Below, piece after piece: positions 6,834 through 13,177 of a stretch of DNA of 26,994 nt; positions within the stretch are counted from its first letter, which is position 1, and the number at the start of each line of letters is the position of its first letter. Source of the DNA: a virus. A model generated the notes under the pieces. The model did no database searches. It was not told the DNA's origin and worked only from the letters and a program-made list of their open reading frames with translations. The stretch is taken from positions 1 through 26,994 of IMG/VR virus record IMGVR_UViG_3300034198_017425; one strand, 5' to 3'. Both the position numbers and the translations under genes were made by a program.

Positions 6834-8867
6834 TCAGTATGATCGCGAAGCCTGCTGCGAAGTCCGCATCTGGTCCCGCGTCTGCTGCGTCTGAGCCTGT
6901 GCGGCCTTCACGCTCGCAACCATCGCATCCCCAAGTTCCTTGATCGCCTTCACAAGCGCCTGCTGCTGCTCGCCGATTTGCACCGTCACGTCCCCGATTT
7001 CGCTTTCGAGGGTCGCAAGCTGCTGCTGATTCTGCTCGATCTGGTTTCGGAGTTCGGTTTCCTTCTTCCGGTCTCGGCCCGTCGTTGCATCTGAGAGATT
7101 TCCGAAACCCTCTCGCTCTGCTTGCTGTTGGCGGAACTCTTCGGTTTTTCCCTGCGCGAAACCCTGCTTTTCGAGGAACCCGACTTCTTCTTCGGTAAGC
7201 TGCTCACCGCCCGCAATCTTCTTGTCGATCTGCTTCAACTGAGCTTTTTCGAGGGCCCCCATCTGGGCGAACCGCTGAGCCGCCGTCTTATTGCGGTCCT
7301 CTTCGGTTTTCAGTTGCTGCCGAGCCGTTTCGAGGGCGCTCTTCGCAGCGTCCTTCTGCTGGTTCAGGTTGTCGCGGATTTGGTTGAGCGCCCCAAGCCG
7401 CTTCGCTTCGAGGTCTTTGACACGTTCTGCCGCCGCTGCCTGCTCTTCCATCGCAGCCGTGGTCTGGCCCAGGATCGCGGGTTGGCCCGATGCCTTCCTC
7501 TCTTCTGCCCGTGAGCCGGCCGCTGCAACCCCTTGCCGTGCGGTCGCCAATCCGCTCTGGGCCTGTGCTTGAGCCTGAGCGATTGCGGCGAGCTGTGCCC
7601 GCGGGTCGTTGCCCTGAGCGTCAATCAAGGCGGATTCGGTCTGCTGGCCAGCCGCACGAAGCTGGCGAGCATCTGCGGATTCTTGGCCAACCCGCTCGTT
7701 CTGGTCTTGAACGAATGCAAGCCGGGCATCCCGGTCGCGTTGCATCTTTCCGGTCTTCTCTTCGGATGCGGCCGCGTCGGATTTGGCCGCGAACATGCTG
7801 GCGATCCCGCCGCCGCCCATCAGCCGGTCGATGACTTCCGTGAAGGCAACGGCAATCAGGGCAGGCAAGGCAACGAATTTGAGAGCAATCGCACCAAACC
7901 CAGCTAGCGAGGCCCCGAACGCCTTGACGCCCGCGAGGAACGCTCCGCCACCTGCGGCTGACGCAATTGCCCCGCCCGCAGCTCCAGCCGCCGCGCCTCC
8001 TACGGCCCCGCCAATTCCGCGACCAGCCCCCGCCGCTCCACTGGCGGCCGCCAAAGCATTTGAGGCCGCCAGTGCCTTATTTGTGGCGATTGCCGCTTCG
8101 CCCGCAATCTTGATCGCCTGATAGCTCTTGGCAATCCCGGTCGCCGCGTCAATCACGCCCGTGGCAGTCTGGATGTAGGACTCCATCGCCGCCACGTTGC
8201 GGATTGCGGCCTGCATGTCCTCTTCGGTCGCAGCCGTGTTCAGCGCATACGCTCGGGCGAGATTCAACGCCCCGGACGCTGTGAGCTTGAGAGCCTCGCC
8301 CATCTGGAGCTTGGCCTGGCGCCCTCGCTCCGTTGCCGCCGTGTGCGCCGCCTGCGCTTTGTCCAAATCCTTTAGGCGTTGTTCTTCAGCTTTGCGGGCT
8401 TTCTCGATCTCGGCCGCTGCGTCCTTTTCCGCGTCCTCTCGCTGCTTAGCTCCGTTGACCACCGCTTCTGTGTGTTCGTTGATTTCCTTCTTGGCGGCCT
8501 CGATCGCGGCCGTTGCATCAACCTCCGCACGCTCTCGCCGGTTGGCCGCATCGACTGCCGCTTGCGCCATGTCGAGGATCGCCTTTTTTGACGTCTCGAT
8601 GGCGGCTTGCGATTCCTTCTCAGACTGCAGGCGCGTTGCTGTGCTTTGCGTGACAGACTGAGTGAAATCCTCGATGACTTTCCGAGCTTGCTCGATCGCC
8701 GTCGAAGCCTCTTTCTCCGCCGTAACTCGTTGCTTTGCGCCTTCAACCGAAGCCTCTGTTAGTTGATCAACCTGCTGCCGGGCCTGCTCCACTCCCGGAA
8801 CTTCGATCTTCGATTTTTCCTGCTGAATGCGGATGCGAACGACAACGTCGCGGATCGTTTCAGACAT
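6834..8867 (-). CDS. Tail tape measure protein
   Basis: 677 residues. Start is set by an excellent AAAGGAG site 8 nt before the ATG at 8867. The N-terminal third is long Ala/Glu/Lys helix: residues about 39-166 hold four repeats of 32 residues, each with an A..AIE.A/SKK core. The centre (about 255-345) is rich in Gly/Ala and hydrophobic residues (GAAGGAIASAAGGGAFLAG, then FVALPALIAVAFTEVI), the part that can enter the host membrane at DNA ejection. The C-terminal third is again Gln/Glu/Lys coiled coil. Composition, size and position right after the frameshifted chaperone gene are typical of the protein that sets siphophage tail length. It is shorter than many tape measures, predicting a tail near 100 nm if the usual relation holds. 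Confidence 0.88.
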   Translation of the reverse strand: MSETIRDVVVRIRIQQEKSKIEVPGVEQARQQVDQLTEASVEGAKQRVTAEKEASTAIEQARKVIEDFTQSVTQSTATRLQSEKESQAAIETSKKAILDMAQAAVDAANRRERAEVDATAAIEAAKKEINEHTEAVVNGAKQREDAEKDAAAEIEKARKAEEQRLKDLDKAQAAHTAATERGRQAKLQMGEALKLTASGALNLARAYALNTAATEEDMQAAIRNVAAMESYIQTATGVIDAATGIAKSYQAIKIAGEAAIATNKALAASNALAAASGAAGAGRGIGGAVGGAAAGAAGGAIASAAGGGAFLAGVKAFGASLAGFGAIALKFVALPALIAVAFTEVIDRLMGGGGIASMFAAKSDAAASEEKTGKMQRDRDARLAFVQDQNERVGQESADARQLRAAGQQTESALIDAQGNDPRAQLAAIAQAQAQAQSGLATARQGVAAAGSRAEERKASGQPAILGQTTAAMEEQAAAAERVKDLEAKRLGALNQIRDNLNQQKDAAKSALETARQQLKTEEDRNKTAAQRFAQMGALEKAQLKQIDKKIAGGEQLTEEEVGFLEKQGFAQGKTEEFRQQQAEREGFGNLSDATTGRDRKKETELRNQIEQNQQQLATLESEIGDVTVQIGEQQQALVKAIKELGDAMVASVKAAQAQTQQTRDQMRTSQQASRSY

Positions 8868-8882
8868 TGCGTTCGCTCCTTT

Positions 8883-9290
8883 CTACCTCTTGGAATTCAC
8901 GCCTATCGAAGCCAACAGCAGGTCTTCAATTCGCTTAAACCGGCCTCGGTCAATCTGCTCCATGATTCGCTGAATGATCCCCGCGTTCCGCCTCACAACC
9001 GCATCATCCGGGAACTGCCCAACCGCCCGACACTCAACATAGTGCTGGTAAGCCAGCCTGTTCTCGGCGGTCCATTCCTTCCCAGCTTCCGGGCTTCCCT
9101 TCGGGCACTTCGTCGGACCGTATCCGCACGGTGGGAACGTCCCCTTCGGCCTCGGCATCGGCTTCCCGCTGCCCTTCGGCCACTCTTCCCGTGCCCCCGT
9201 CTCTTCGTTGTAGATGTGTTTTTTGCAGTCGTCACAGGACCGGCCCGCTACCTCTGGATGCAAGACATACAGAGCGAGGCCGGATATCAG
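8883..9290 (-). CDS. Tail-assembly chaperone C-terminal (T) domain, made by -1 frameshift
   Basis: This frame has no good start of its own (only a TTG at 9263), but is open back to the slippery heptamer at 9296-9290. A -1 shift there joins it to the upstream chaperone, giving a fusion of about 281 residues, as in lambda gpG-GT. From the shift it reads LISGLALYVLHPEVAGRS, then CDDC, later PPCGYGPTKC and CPKGSPEAGKEW, and ends in a helical segment. Four or more cysteines in CxxC-like pairs suggest zinc binding, less usual for a T domain. The T domain is expected to recruit tail tube subunits to the tape measure. The stop lies 15 nt before the tape measure ATG. Confidence 0.82.
   Translation of the reverse strand: MISGLALYVLHPEVAGRSCDDCKKHIYNEETGAREEWPKGSGKPMPRPKGTFPPCGYGPTKCPKGSPEAGKEWTAENRLAYQHYVECRAVGQFPDDAVVRRNAGIIQRIMEQIDRGRFKRIEDLLLASIGVNSKR
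9240..9283 (-). promoter_or_regulatory. Frameshift-stimulating stem-loop
   Basis: Six nt after the heptamer the coding strand folds: CCGGCC (9283-9278) pairs with GGCCGG (9245-9240), a T is bulged, CGCT (9276-9273) pairs with AGCG (9249-9246), and after a 4-nt bulge CTG pairs with CAG, leaving a 13-nt loop. About 13 pairs, most of them G-C, at the usual 5-9 nt spacing for a stimulator. The fold was found by hand and not scored. A pseudoknot was not checked. Confidence 0.65.
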
Positions 9291-9727
9291 TTTTTTGCGG
9301 CCTCGCCCTCCGCCGCCGCAACCGCCGCACTACCCCGCATCGCGAGTTCGTATTCCTGCTTTGCGAGCTTCTCCGCGTCATCCTTGCTCTCGGTCGGGTC
9401 CGGGTCTGAAACACCGGTCCCGAGAATCACCTGGAGCATGCGGTCGAACAGCGACGGATCGAGGCGGATCACGTTGCCCTCGGTGATCGCGATCGGAGCA
9501 CCCTTCTGGTCCATGATGTCCCACGACTTCACCTTCGAGACGATCATCTTGGCGACGGCCATCGCCTGAGCGGTCGCCCCGGCTTTTCCCGTGGGGCCAT
9601 AGAGGATCTCGTCACGTTCGGCAACGAGCGCCGGGCGGTAGGCGAAGCGGACTTCGGGGCGCAAGAACTCAACCGGCTTGAAGTAAGCCTTGCGGGTGTA
9701 GCCGTCGTCGATGAATGCGGAAAGCAT
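9287..9727 (-). CDS. Tail-assembly chaperone (G protein)
   Basis: 146 residues from ATG at 9727 (MLSAFIDDGY). The frame is open 38 codons further up to 9841, but that stretch overlaps the tail tube stop and carries a strong hairpin, so the internal ATG is preferred although no clear ribosome site precedes it. The protein is helical with a charged Ala-rich end (AVAAAEGEAAKN), and sits between tail tube and tape measure genes as lambda G does. Its last two sense codons, AAA AAC, followed directly by TGA, are part of a canonical slippery heptamer; most ribosomes should stop and make this short form, a minority the long G-T form. Both forms are expected to coat the tape measure during tail assembly. 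Confidence 0.85.
   Translation of the reverse strand: MLSAFIDDGYTRKAYFKPVEFLRPEVRFAYRPALVAERDEILYGPTGKAGATAQAMAVAKMIVSKVKSWDIMDQKGAPIAITEGNVIRLDPSLFDRMLQVILGTGVSDPDPTESKDDAEKLAKQEYELAMRGSAAVAAAEGEAAKN
9290..9296 (-). promoter_or_regulatory. -1 ribosomal frameshift slippery heptamer A AAA AAC
   Basis: In the coding strand the phase is GCA AAA AAC TGA, so the zero-frame codons AAA AAC preceded by A give the X XXY YYZ arrangement. A -1 slip leaves both tRNAs paired with AAA and continues CTG ATA TCC into the downstream frame. The stop codon directly follows the heptamer, which should favour slipping by slowing the ribosome. Frameshifting at this point in tail chaperone genes is well known in tailed phages. 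Confidence 0.85.
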
Positions 9728-9757
9728 GTGGAAAATCCCGTGTATTTTGAAATGTGG

Positions 9758-9778
9758 CGAAAAGGTGTCGAAAAGGTG
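9758..9778 (-). repeat. Two 10-bp direct repeats, 11-bp period
   Basis: CGAAAAGGTG on the plus strand occurs at 9758-9767 and 9769-9778 with one base between. On the coding strand this reads CACCTTTTCG twice. It lies in the leader between the tail tube stop and chaperone start. One-turn spacing (11 bp) could suit a protein-binding site; it may also be chance. Confidence 0.5.
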
Positions 9779-9784
9779 GCGATT

Positions 9785-9814
9785 CGGTTTCCGGGTTCTT
9801 TCCCCCGGAAACCG
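9785..9814 (-). promoter_or_regulatory. Strong hairpin after the tail tube gene (attenuator or mRNA-stabilising)
   Basis: Arms CGGTTTCCGGG (9785-9795) and CCCGGAAACCG (9804-9814) match perfectly over 11 bp around an 8-nt loop. On the transcribed (minus) strand the hairpin begins 10 nt after the TGA of the tail tube gene. No U-tract follows at once; a CCTTTTCG stretch comes about 10 nt later. It could be a partial terminator or a 3' end that protects tail tube mRNA, which must be made in far larger amounts than the downstream chaperone and tape measure mRNAs. Confidence 0.55.
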
Positions 9815-9824
9815 CCCGCCAGCA

Positions 9825-10709
9825 TCACGCCGTCGAGTCATTCGTGACCACCAGCTCCCGCGTCGTGCTCGTCATGCGTGCGATCCCGTCCAGCGTCAAC
9901 GGGATCTCATCCTTCCCGGCAACGACCGGCGAGTTGTCCGGGAACTGCAGCTTGCCGTACGTGAACGTCACCGAGCGCCCGCCGTTCGTGAACGCGAGAC
10001 TTCCGGCCGACCCGAGCAACGCCTGGTTGTACAGGTCCACTTCGTCACTCGTGAACGGGGTTGTCGCCTTGAACGACACAATCCGATCGGTGGGGCTGAT
10101 ATCCGTTGCCGATTGCGAATTCGCAAATCGGGTCGCGAGCACGTTGTCGATCGCCGTCTCGAAGTCGAAGAACTGGCGAGCCGTCGAAACCAGAGTCAAC
10201 GCCCCCTGGTGGAACACGTATGGCGGATCCGTCGGGGCGGTGATTGACGGGAACGACGTTGCACTCACCGTCTCGGTCTTCCCGACGATGTCCAGCACGA
10301 GCTGAATCAACTGCCCGGCCGACCCGGTGAACGTGGCCTTGCCGACCTTACAGTTGCCGTACACGAATCGCTTGGCGCCGCGGTCGATGAGCACGTCGAA
10401 CTCAGGCAACGTATCCGCCAGGGCGAATGTTGTCCCCGATGCGACCGCCCCCAAGATTCGCGGCAACAGCAGGTCGAGAACCGCCGGAGTCGGATGCAAC
10501 GTGATCTGTCCGCCGATCGCGTACGTGCCCTCGGCTGTCCGTTCGCTCGCGTGCGACCGCGTGCCCCGGATTCCGTTCGTGTCGAGAATCACCCCGGTCT
10601 TTTTGAGGTTCTCCGAAACGATCTCGATGGCCTCGGTGAACGAGCCAACGGCCGTTCCGGTCGCACCCATCGACAATCGAGACGCCCAACCCATTGAGGC
10701 GGCAGGCAT
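9825..10709 (-). CDS. Major tail tube protein
   Basis: 294 residues, with an AGGAG site 8 nt before the ATG at 10709. The protein is strand-rich with a Gly/Ala/Ser start (ASMGWASRLSMGATGTAVG), central ITLHPTPAVLDLLLPRILG and VYGNCKVGKATFTGSAG, and ends in LDGIARMTSTTRELVVTND. Patterns such as 'V..C.V..A.....AGQ.I.L.LD.VGK' are seen in siphophage and related tail tube proteins, where they form the tube beta-barrel. The position, after the tail completion gene and before the chaperone pair, supports the call. A strong hairpin follows the stop. Sheath genes are absent, which argues for a non-contractile tail. Confidence 0.8.
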   Translation of the reverse strand: MPAASMGWASRLSMGATGTAVGSFTEAIEIVSENLKKTGVILDTNGIRGTRSHASERTAEGTYAIGGQITLHPTPAVLDLLLPRILGAVASGTTFALADTLPEFDVLIDRGAKRFVYGNCKVGKATFTGSAGQLIQLVLDIVGKTETVSATSFPSITAPTDPPYVFHQGALTLVSTARQFFDFETAIDNVLATRFANSQSATDISPTDRIVSFKATTPFTSDEVDLYNQALLGSAGSLAFTNGGRSVTFTYGKLQFPDNSPVVAGKDEIPLTLDGIARMTSTTRELVVTNDSTA

Positions 10710-10740
10710 GTTGTTTCTCCTGGTCTATCTGGTTTGGCTT

Positions 10741-11217
10741 CTATCTGGATTTCAGCGTCTCGACCACCGCATCCGCGATCGCGTCAACCAAGCTCTGACA
10801 AGTCTCGTCGTTAATTCCCACATGCTCCCGCTGCGGGAGTCTCGATGTTCCGTCCTGGTGGAAGATCGAGTAGGGCACTTCTGTTCCGAACAACAATCCG
10901 CGGTGACTCACCGCACGCACCGAATCCCCCGTTGCCCCGATGAGTGAGGCCTCTAATCGCCCCTTCTCATAGAGAATGATCCCGTGCCCCTTCCGCTTAA
11001 TCGTTCGTGGAGAAAGGGGTCTCCATTTGCTTCCAGAGGGGCTTGCCTCAGCCGCAAATCCGGCCGCATGCGTCCCCTCAAACACCCTTAAAAACGGCTC
11101 AAGCGTCTCCGAGTAGTCGGCGTTCTGAAACTGCTGCTCGATTTCGACGAAGATCCCGCCCAGGGCGGCGATGCCTTCGACCTGCTGCCTATGCGTTTCC
11201 CGCGTTGCCGTTGCCAT
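10741..11217 (-). CDS. Virion morphogenesis protein, Mu gpG-like (tail completion)
   Basis: 158 residues. The ATG overlaps the end of the previous gene by 29 nt. The pattern SGSKWRPLSPRTIKRKG, then LYEKGRLEASLIG, VPYSIFHQDGTSRLP and a C-terminal helix is that of the Mu gpG/phage virion morphogenesis family: 'W.PL...T...K', 'L..G.L..S', 'Y...HQ.G...P'. These proteins act at the head-tail joint or tail terminus during assembly. The first codons ATG GCA ACG GCA ACG carry the GGCAACG word twice. Length fits the family. Confidence 0.85.
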   Translation of the reverse strand: MATATRETHRQQVEGIAALGGIFVEIEQQFQNADYSETLEPFLRVFEGTHAAGFAAEASPSGSKWRPLSPRTIKRKGHGIILYEKGRLEASLIGATGDSVRAVSHRGLLFGTEVPYSIFHQDGTSRLPQREHVGINDETCQSLVDAIADAVVETLKSR

Positions 11218-11443
11218 CGTTCACCTTCTTCAAGCGAGCGGCCGCGATCGCGTCACCGGGCAACCCGTACGGCTGGCCGTCCAGCTCGAACACCCGGCCT
11301 TCGGGACCGTCAATGACGTGGATTGTTGAGCCGTGGAACTGGAGCGCCATGGCCACGTTCTCAGGCTTGGGGGCCGCCGGAGGTTGGATTGGTTCCGTCG
11401 TGCTGACGTTGCCTTCCTTCGCGATTTCGTTGCCTTCACTCAT
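11189..11443 (-). CDS. Small conserved-looking phage protein, unknown
   Basis: 84 residues, start overlapping the upstream stop as ATGA. The N-terminus is polar with a Pro/Ala linker (IQPPAAPKPENVAM), followed by a short beta-rich unit (ALQFHGSTIHVIDGPEGRVFELDG) and an alpha-helical end. The gene overlaps the start of the gpG-like gene by 29 nt in another frame, and the overlap carries the GGCAACG word twice. Position among head-tail joining genes suggests a minor assembly or connector role. No family recognised. Confidence 0.6.
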   Translation of the reverse strand: MSEGNEIAKEGNVSTTEPIQPPAAPKPENVAMALQFHGSTIHVIDGPEGRVFELDGQPYGLPGDAIAAARLKKVNDGNGNAGNA

Positions 11444-11904
11444 GATCTCGCCTCTCGCGATGAGACCTGGAGCACGATCGCCGAAACCAACACGTTTCGA
11501 TCGAAGAATGCTCCGGGGTCGATGATTGCCTGTGGCTGAACGGTCGAGTTGAAGACGGTCGAAAGCGACGTGAACGCGGTCAAATTGTGGTGGAACTTCT
11601 TGCGGATCGACTCGCGCCAGGTCAGGTACTTGTCTCGGTCCGTCGCTTGCGTCTGTGAATCCGGGGCAACGATCGCGACAAGGATTGGATAGATGATGTC
11701 GTCGCGAAGGTTGGTCCCGGCTGTTGGCGTCAGCGTCTCACCGCCGAAGGGGGCAATCACAACGACCGGAGCCGGGGGATTGGTCTTCGGCAGATCCGCC
11801 GGGCGGATACTCGGCACCTTCTGCGTGAACACCAGCGTTGAAGACAAGCCCGTGAGCGATAGACCGGTGATACCGGTTTTCACTGCTCCGAGAATGTCTT
11901 CCAT
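11440..11904 (-). CDS. Neck protein, probable tail terminator
   Basis: 154 residues from ATG (MEDILGAVKTGI); a GTG four codons upstream at 11916 is an alternative, and neither has a clear ribosome site. An N-terminal amphipathic helix is followed by strands (VVVIAPFGGETLTPTAG), then DDIIYPILVAIVAP, a WRESIRKKFH helix and a final strand AIVLQVSSREAR. Helix-strand-strand-helix-strand order and size resemble tail terminator/minor tail U-type proteins ('Y...V.I......D...D....W...I...F'). It lies between the head-closure candidate and the gpG-like gene, as such proteins do. The call is from pattern and order. Confidence 0.6.
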   Translation of the reverse strand: MEDILGAVKTGITGLSLTGLSSTLVFTQKVPSIRPADLPKTNPPAPVVVIAPFGGETLTPTAGTNLRDDIIYPILVAIVAPDSQTQATDRDKYLTWRESIRKKFHHNLTAFTSLSTVFNSTVQPQAIIDPGAFFDRNVLVSAIVLQVSSREARS

Positions 11905-11948
11905 GATGCTGGACACTGCCCACGCCCTTTCACTGCTTCATTCAGACC

Positions 11949-12287
11949 CTACGTCGTCAGTCTCCGGCAGATCACTTCCCAGTGCGTGTTGTGCGACCCG
12001 ATGCCCCGCTGCTTCGCGGTCAACACCGTCCAATTCGCCCCGCAGCACTGCTTGATTCTGTCGCCCTGATTGATCTCGGTCGTCTCGGGAAGCAACGCGA
12101 TCGGGATCATCCAGAGCAGTTCGTCGCCCTGGATTTCGACCCCGGAAAACTGAGCCCGACGCCGGTCAACGTCCCCGGCGAGGGCATGCGTCACTCTGTG
12201 TTCGGTGGCAACGCTGTTCCGCACTGTGGCAACAATCACCTCTTCGGTGTTGTCCCATTGCAGGTAGTCGTTGCTGTAGTCGATCAC
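11949..12287 (-). CDS. Head-tail connector (head closure) candidate
   Basis: 112 residues, GTG start at 12287 behind AAGAGGGCAAC, in which the GGCAACG word overlaps the ribosome site. Predicted all-beta: EEVIVATVRNSVA, AQFSGVEIQGDELLWMIPI and GDRIKQCCGANWTVLTAKQ, ending HWEVICRRLTT. The arrangement 'G..I.......W.V......I......W.V.C' is that of small head-tail adaptor proteins, beta-barrels that close the portal channel. Position after the capsid gene and before the tail terminator candidate fits. Two adjacent cysteines are present; no metal site is evident. Confidence 0.6.
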   Translation of the reverse strand: MIDYSNDYLQWDNTEEVIVATVRNSVATEHRVTHALAGDVDRRRAQFSGVEIQGDELLWMIPIALLPETTEINQGDRIKQCCGANWTVLTAKQRGIGSHNTHWEVICRRLTT

Positions 12288-12315
12288 GTTGCCCTCTTGA
12301 TCTGCTCACTGCCCC

Positions 12316-12555
12316 TTACGTCACTCCGATCACTGACTCTTCCCACGGCCCGTTATCGGTCACCGCCCCGCCCGCGTTGGCGATCAGGCGGTCCAGCATT
12401 TCCAGCTCGCGGTAAAGCCCATCCTTGTAGCCGACGTGATCAATCCCCGTGGCGGCCGCGTTCGGCTTCCCCCCGGCCGCCGTGGCTGACAAGGCGGCGA
12501 GTTGAACCGCGATGGCAGACCGGCGAGCGGTGAGGTTTTCGAGGTACGTTGCCAC
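12316..12555 (-). CDS. Small helical head-tail joining protein candidate (gpW-like)
   Basis: 79 residues from GTG at 12555; codons 1-3 are GTG GCA ACG, containing the GGCAACG word. An N-terminal helix (YLENLTARRSAIAVQLAAL) is followed by a Gly/Ala turn region, 'GIDHVGYKDGLYRELEMLDRLIANAGG' pattern as a second helix, and a short tail. Two helices around a turn in under 80 residues between capsid and connector genes recall lambda gpW, which joins head and tail. Similarity is structural in outline only; the family is not identified. The gap to the upstream gene (12556-12611) holds two further GGCAACG words. Confidence 0.55.
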   Translation of the reverse strand: MATYLENLTARRSAIAVQLAALSATAAGGKPNAAATGIDHVGYKDGLYRELEMLDRLIANAGGAVTDNGPWEESVIGVT

Positions 12556-12611
12556 GATTCAGGTCCACTGGATGACGGACGGGGAATTGCCGTTGCCGTT
12601 GCTTCGTTGCC

Positions 12612-13016
12612 CTACTCTTCCTGAGGAACCGGCCCCAAATCCTTGATCTTCCGATCCGTCATCCGGGGCGACGGCCACGACTGCTTCGCATCGCAGTACA
12701 TGGCCCAGGCGTCGTTCTCGTTGTCGGCGATCACCACGCGCGGAGCCTCTTCCCCGACACTCACCGAAAACCGATGCTTGCGGGGGGCGGGGCGGCGGTT
12801 GGCCGCGAGCTGTCGCTGGTAGGCGGTCTGGGCAACGATCGTGCGAGCTTCCGGGAGCGGTGAGGCAGCCGGGGGAGCGTCCGGGTGGACTGGGATGCGG
12901 CTGACGTCGTGAACGCCCAGGTTGATCTCGGGGGCGGCCGGAGCCTGGACAACCGGAGTCTGAGGAGCGGGAGCCGCGGGCTTCTGGGGGGCCGGAGCGG
13001 TCTGTTCGGGGGGCAT
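12612..13016 (-). CDS. Hypothetical phage protein with Pro/Ala-rich N-terminus
   Basis: 134 residues from ATG with AAGGTG about 7 nt before it. The first 60 residues are disordered Pro/Ala (PAPQKPAAPAPQTPVVQAP and following); a small folded domain follows (HRFSVSVGEEAPRVVIADN and ENDAWAMYCDAKQSWPSP). The order strand, strand, helix with 'A.NE.DAW..Y' suggests a small alpha/beta fold. A 161-bp gap (13017-13177) separates it from the capsid gene; it holds one GGCAACG word at 13081 and only a weak 5-bp hairpin. Function unknown; perhaps a capsid-associated or connector protein. Confidence 0.6.
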   Translation of the reverse strand: MPPEQTAPAPQKPAAPAPQTPVVQAPAAPEINLGVHDVSRIPVHPDAPPAASPLPEARTIVAQTAYQRQLAANRRPAPRKHRFSVSVGEEAPRVVIADNENDAWAMYCDAKQSWPSPRMTDRKIKDLGPVPQEE

Positions 13017-13177
13017 GTGACACCTTGGAAAAATGTTTGAACGGTGGCGTGGTCTTCAGTGAGTCAGCTTCAAAACATCAGGCAACGAATCCGGGCAGCC
13101 CGAGACAGCCGCCCCGCCATCTTGCGACAGCGGAGCGACTGCTCCCGCGCCACCAGCAGCTTCAATCAGTCACTTCG

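Noticed and set aside
9728-9841. Upstream extension of the tail chaperone to 9841
   Set aside because: The extra residues are Arg-rich and read through a perfect 11-bp hairpin and a repeat; the internal ATG starts the compact protein.
13017-13177. Terminator in the 161-bp gap after the capsid gene
   Set aside because: Only a 5-bp hairpin (GGAGC/GCTCC) without a U-tract; too weak to call.
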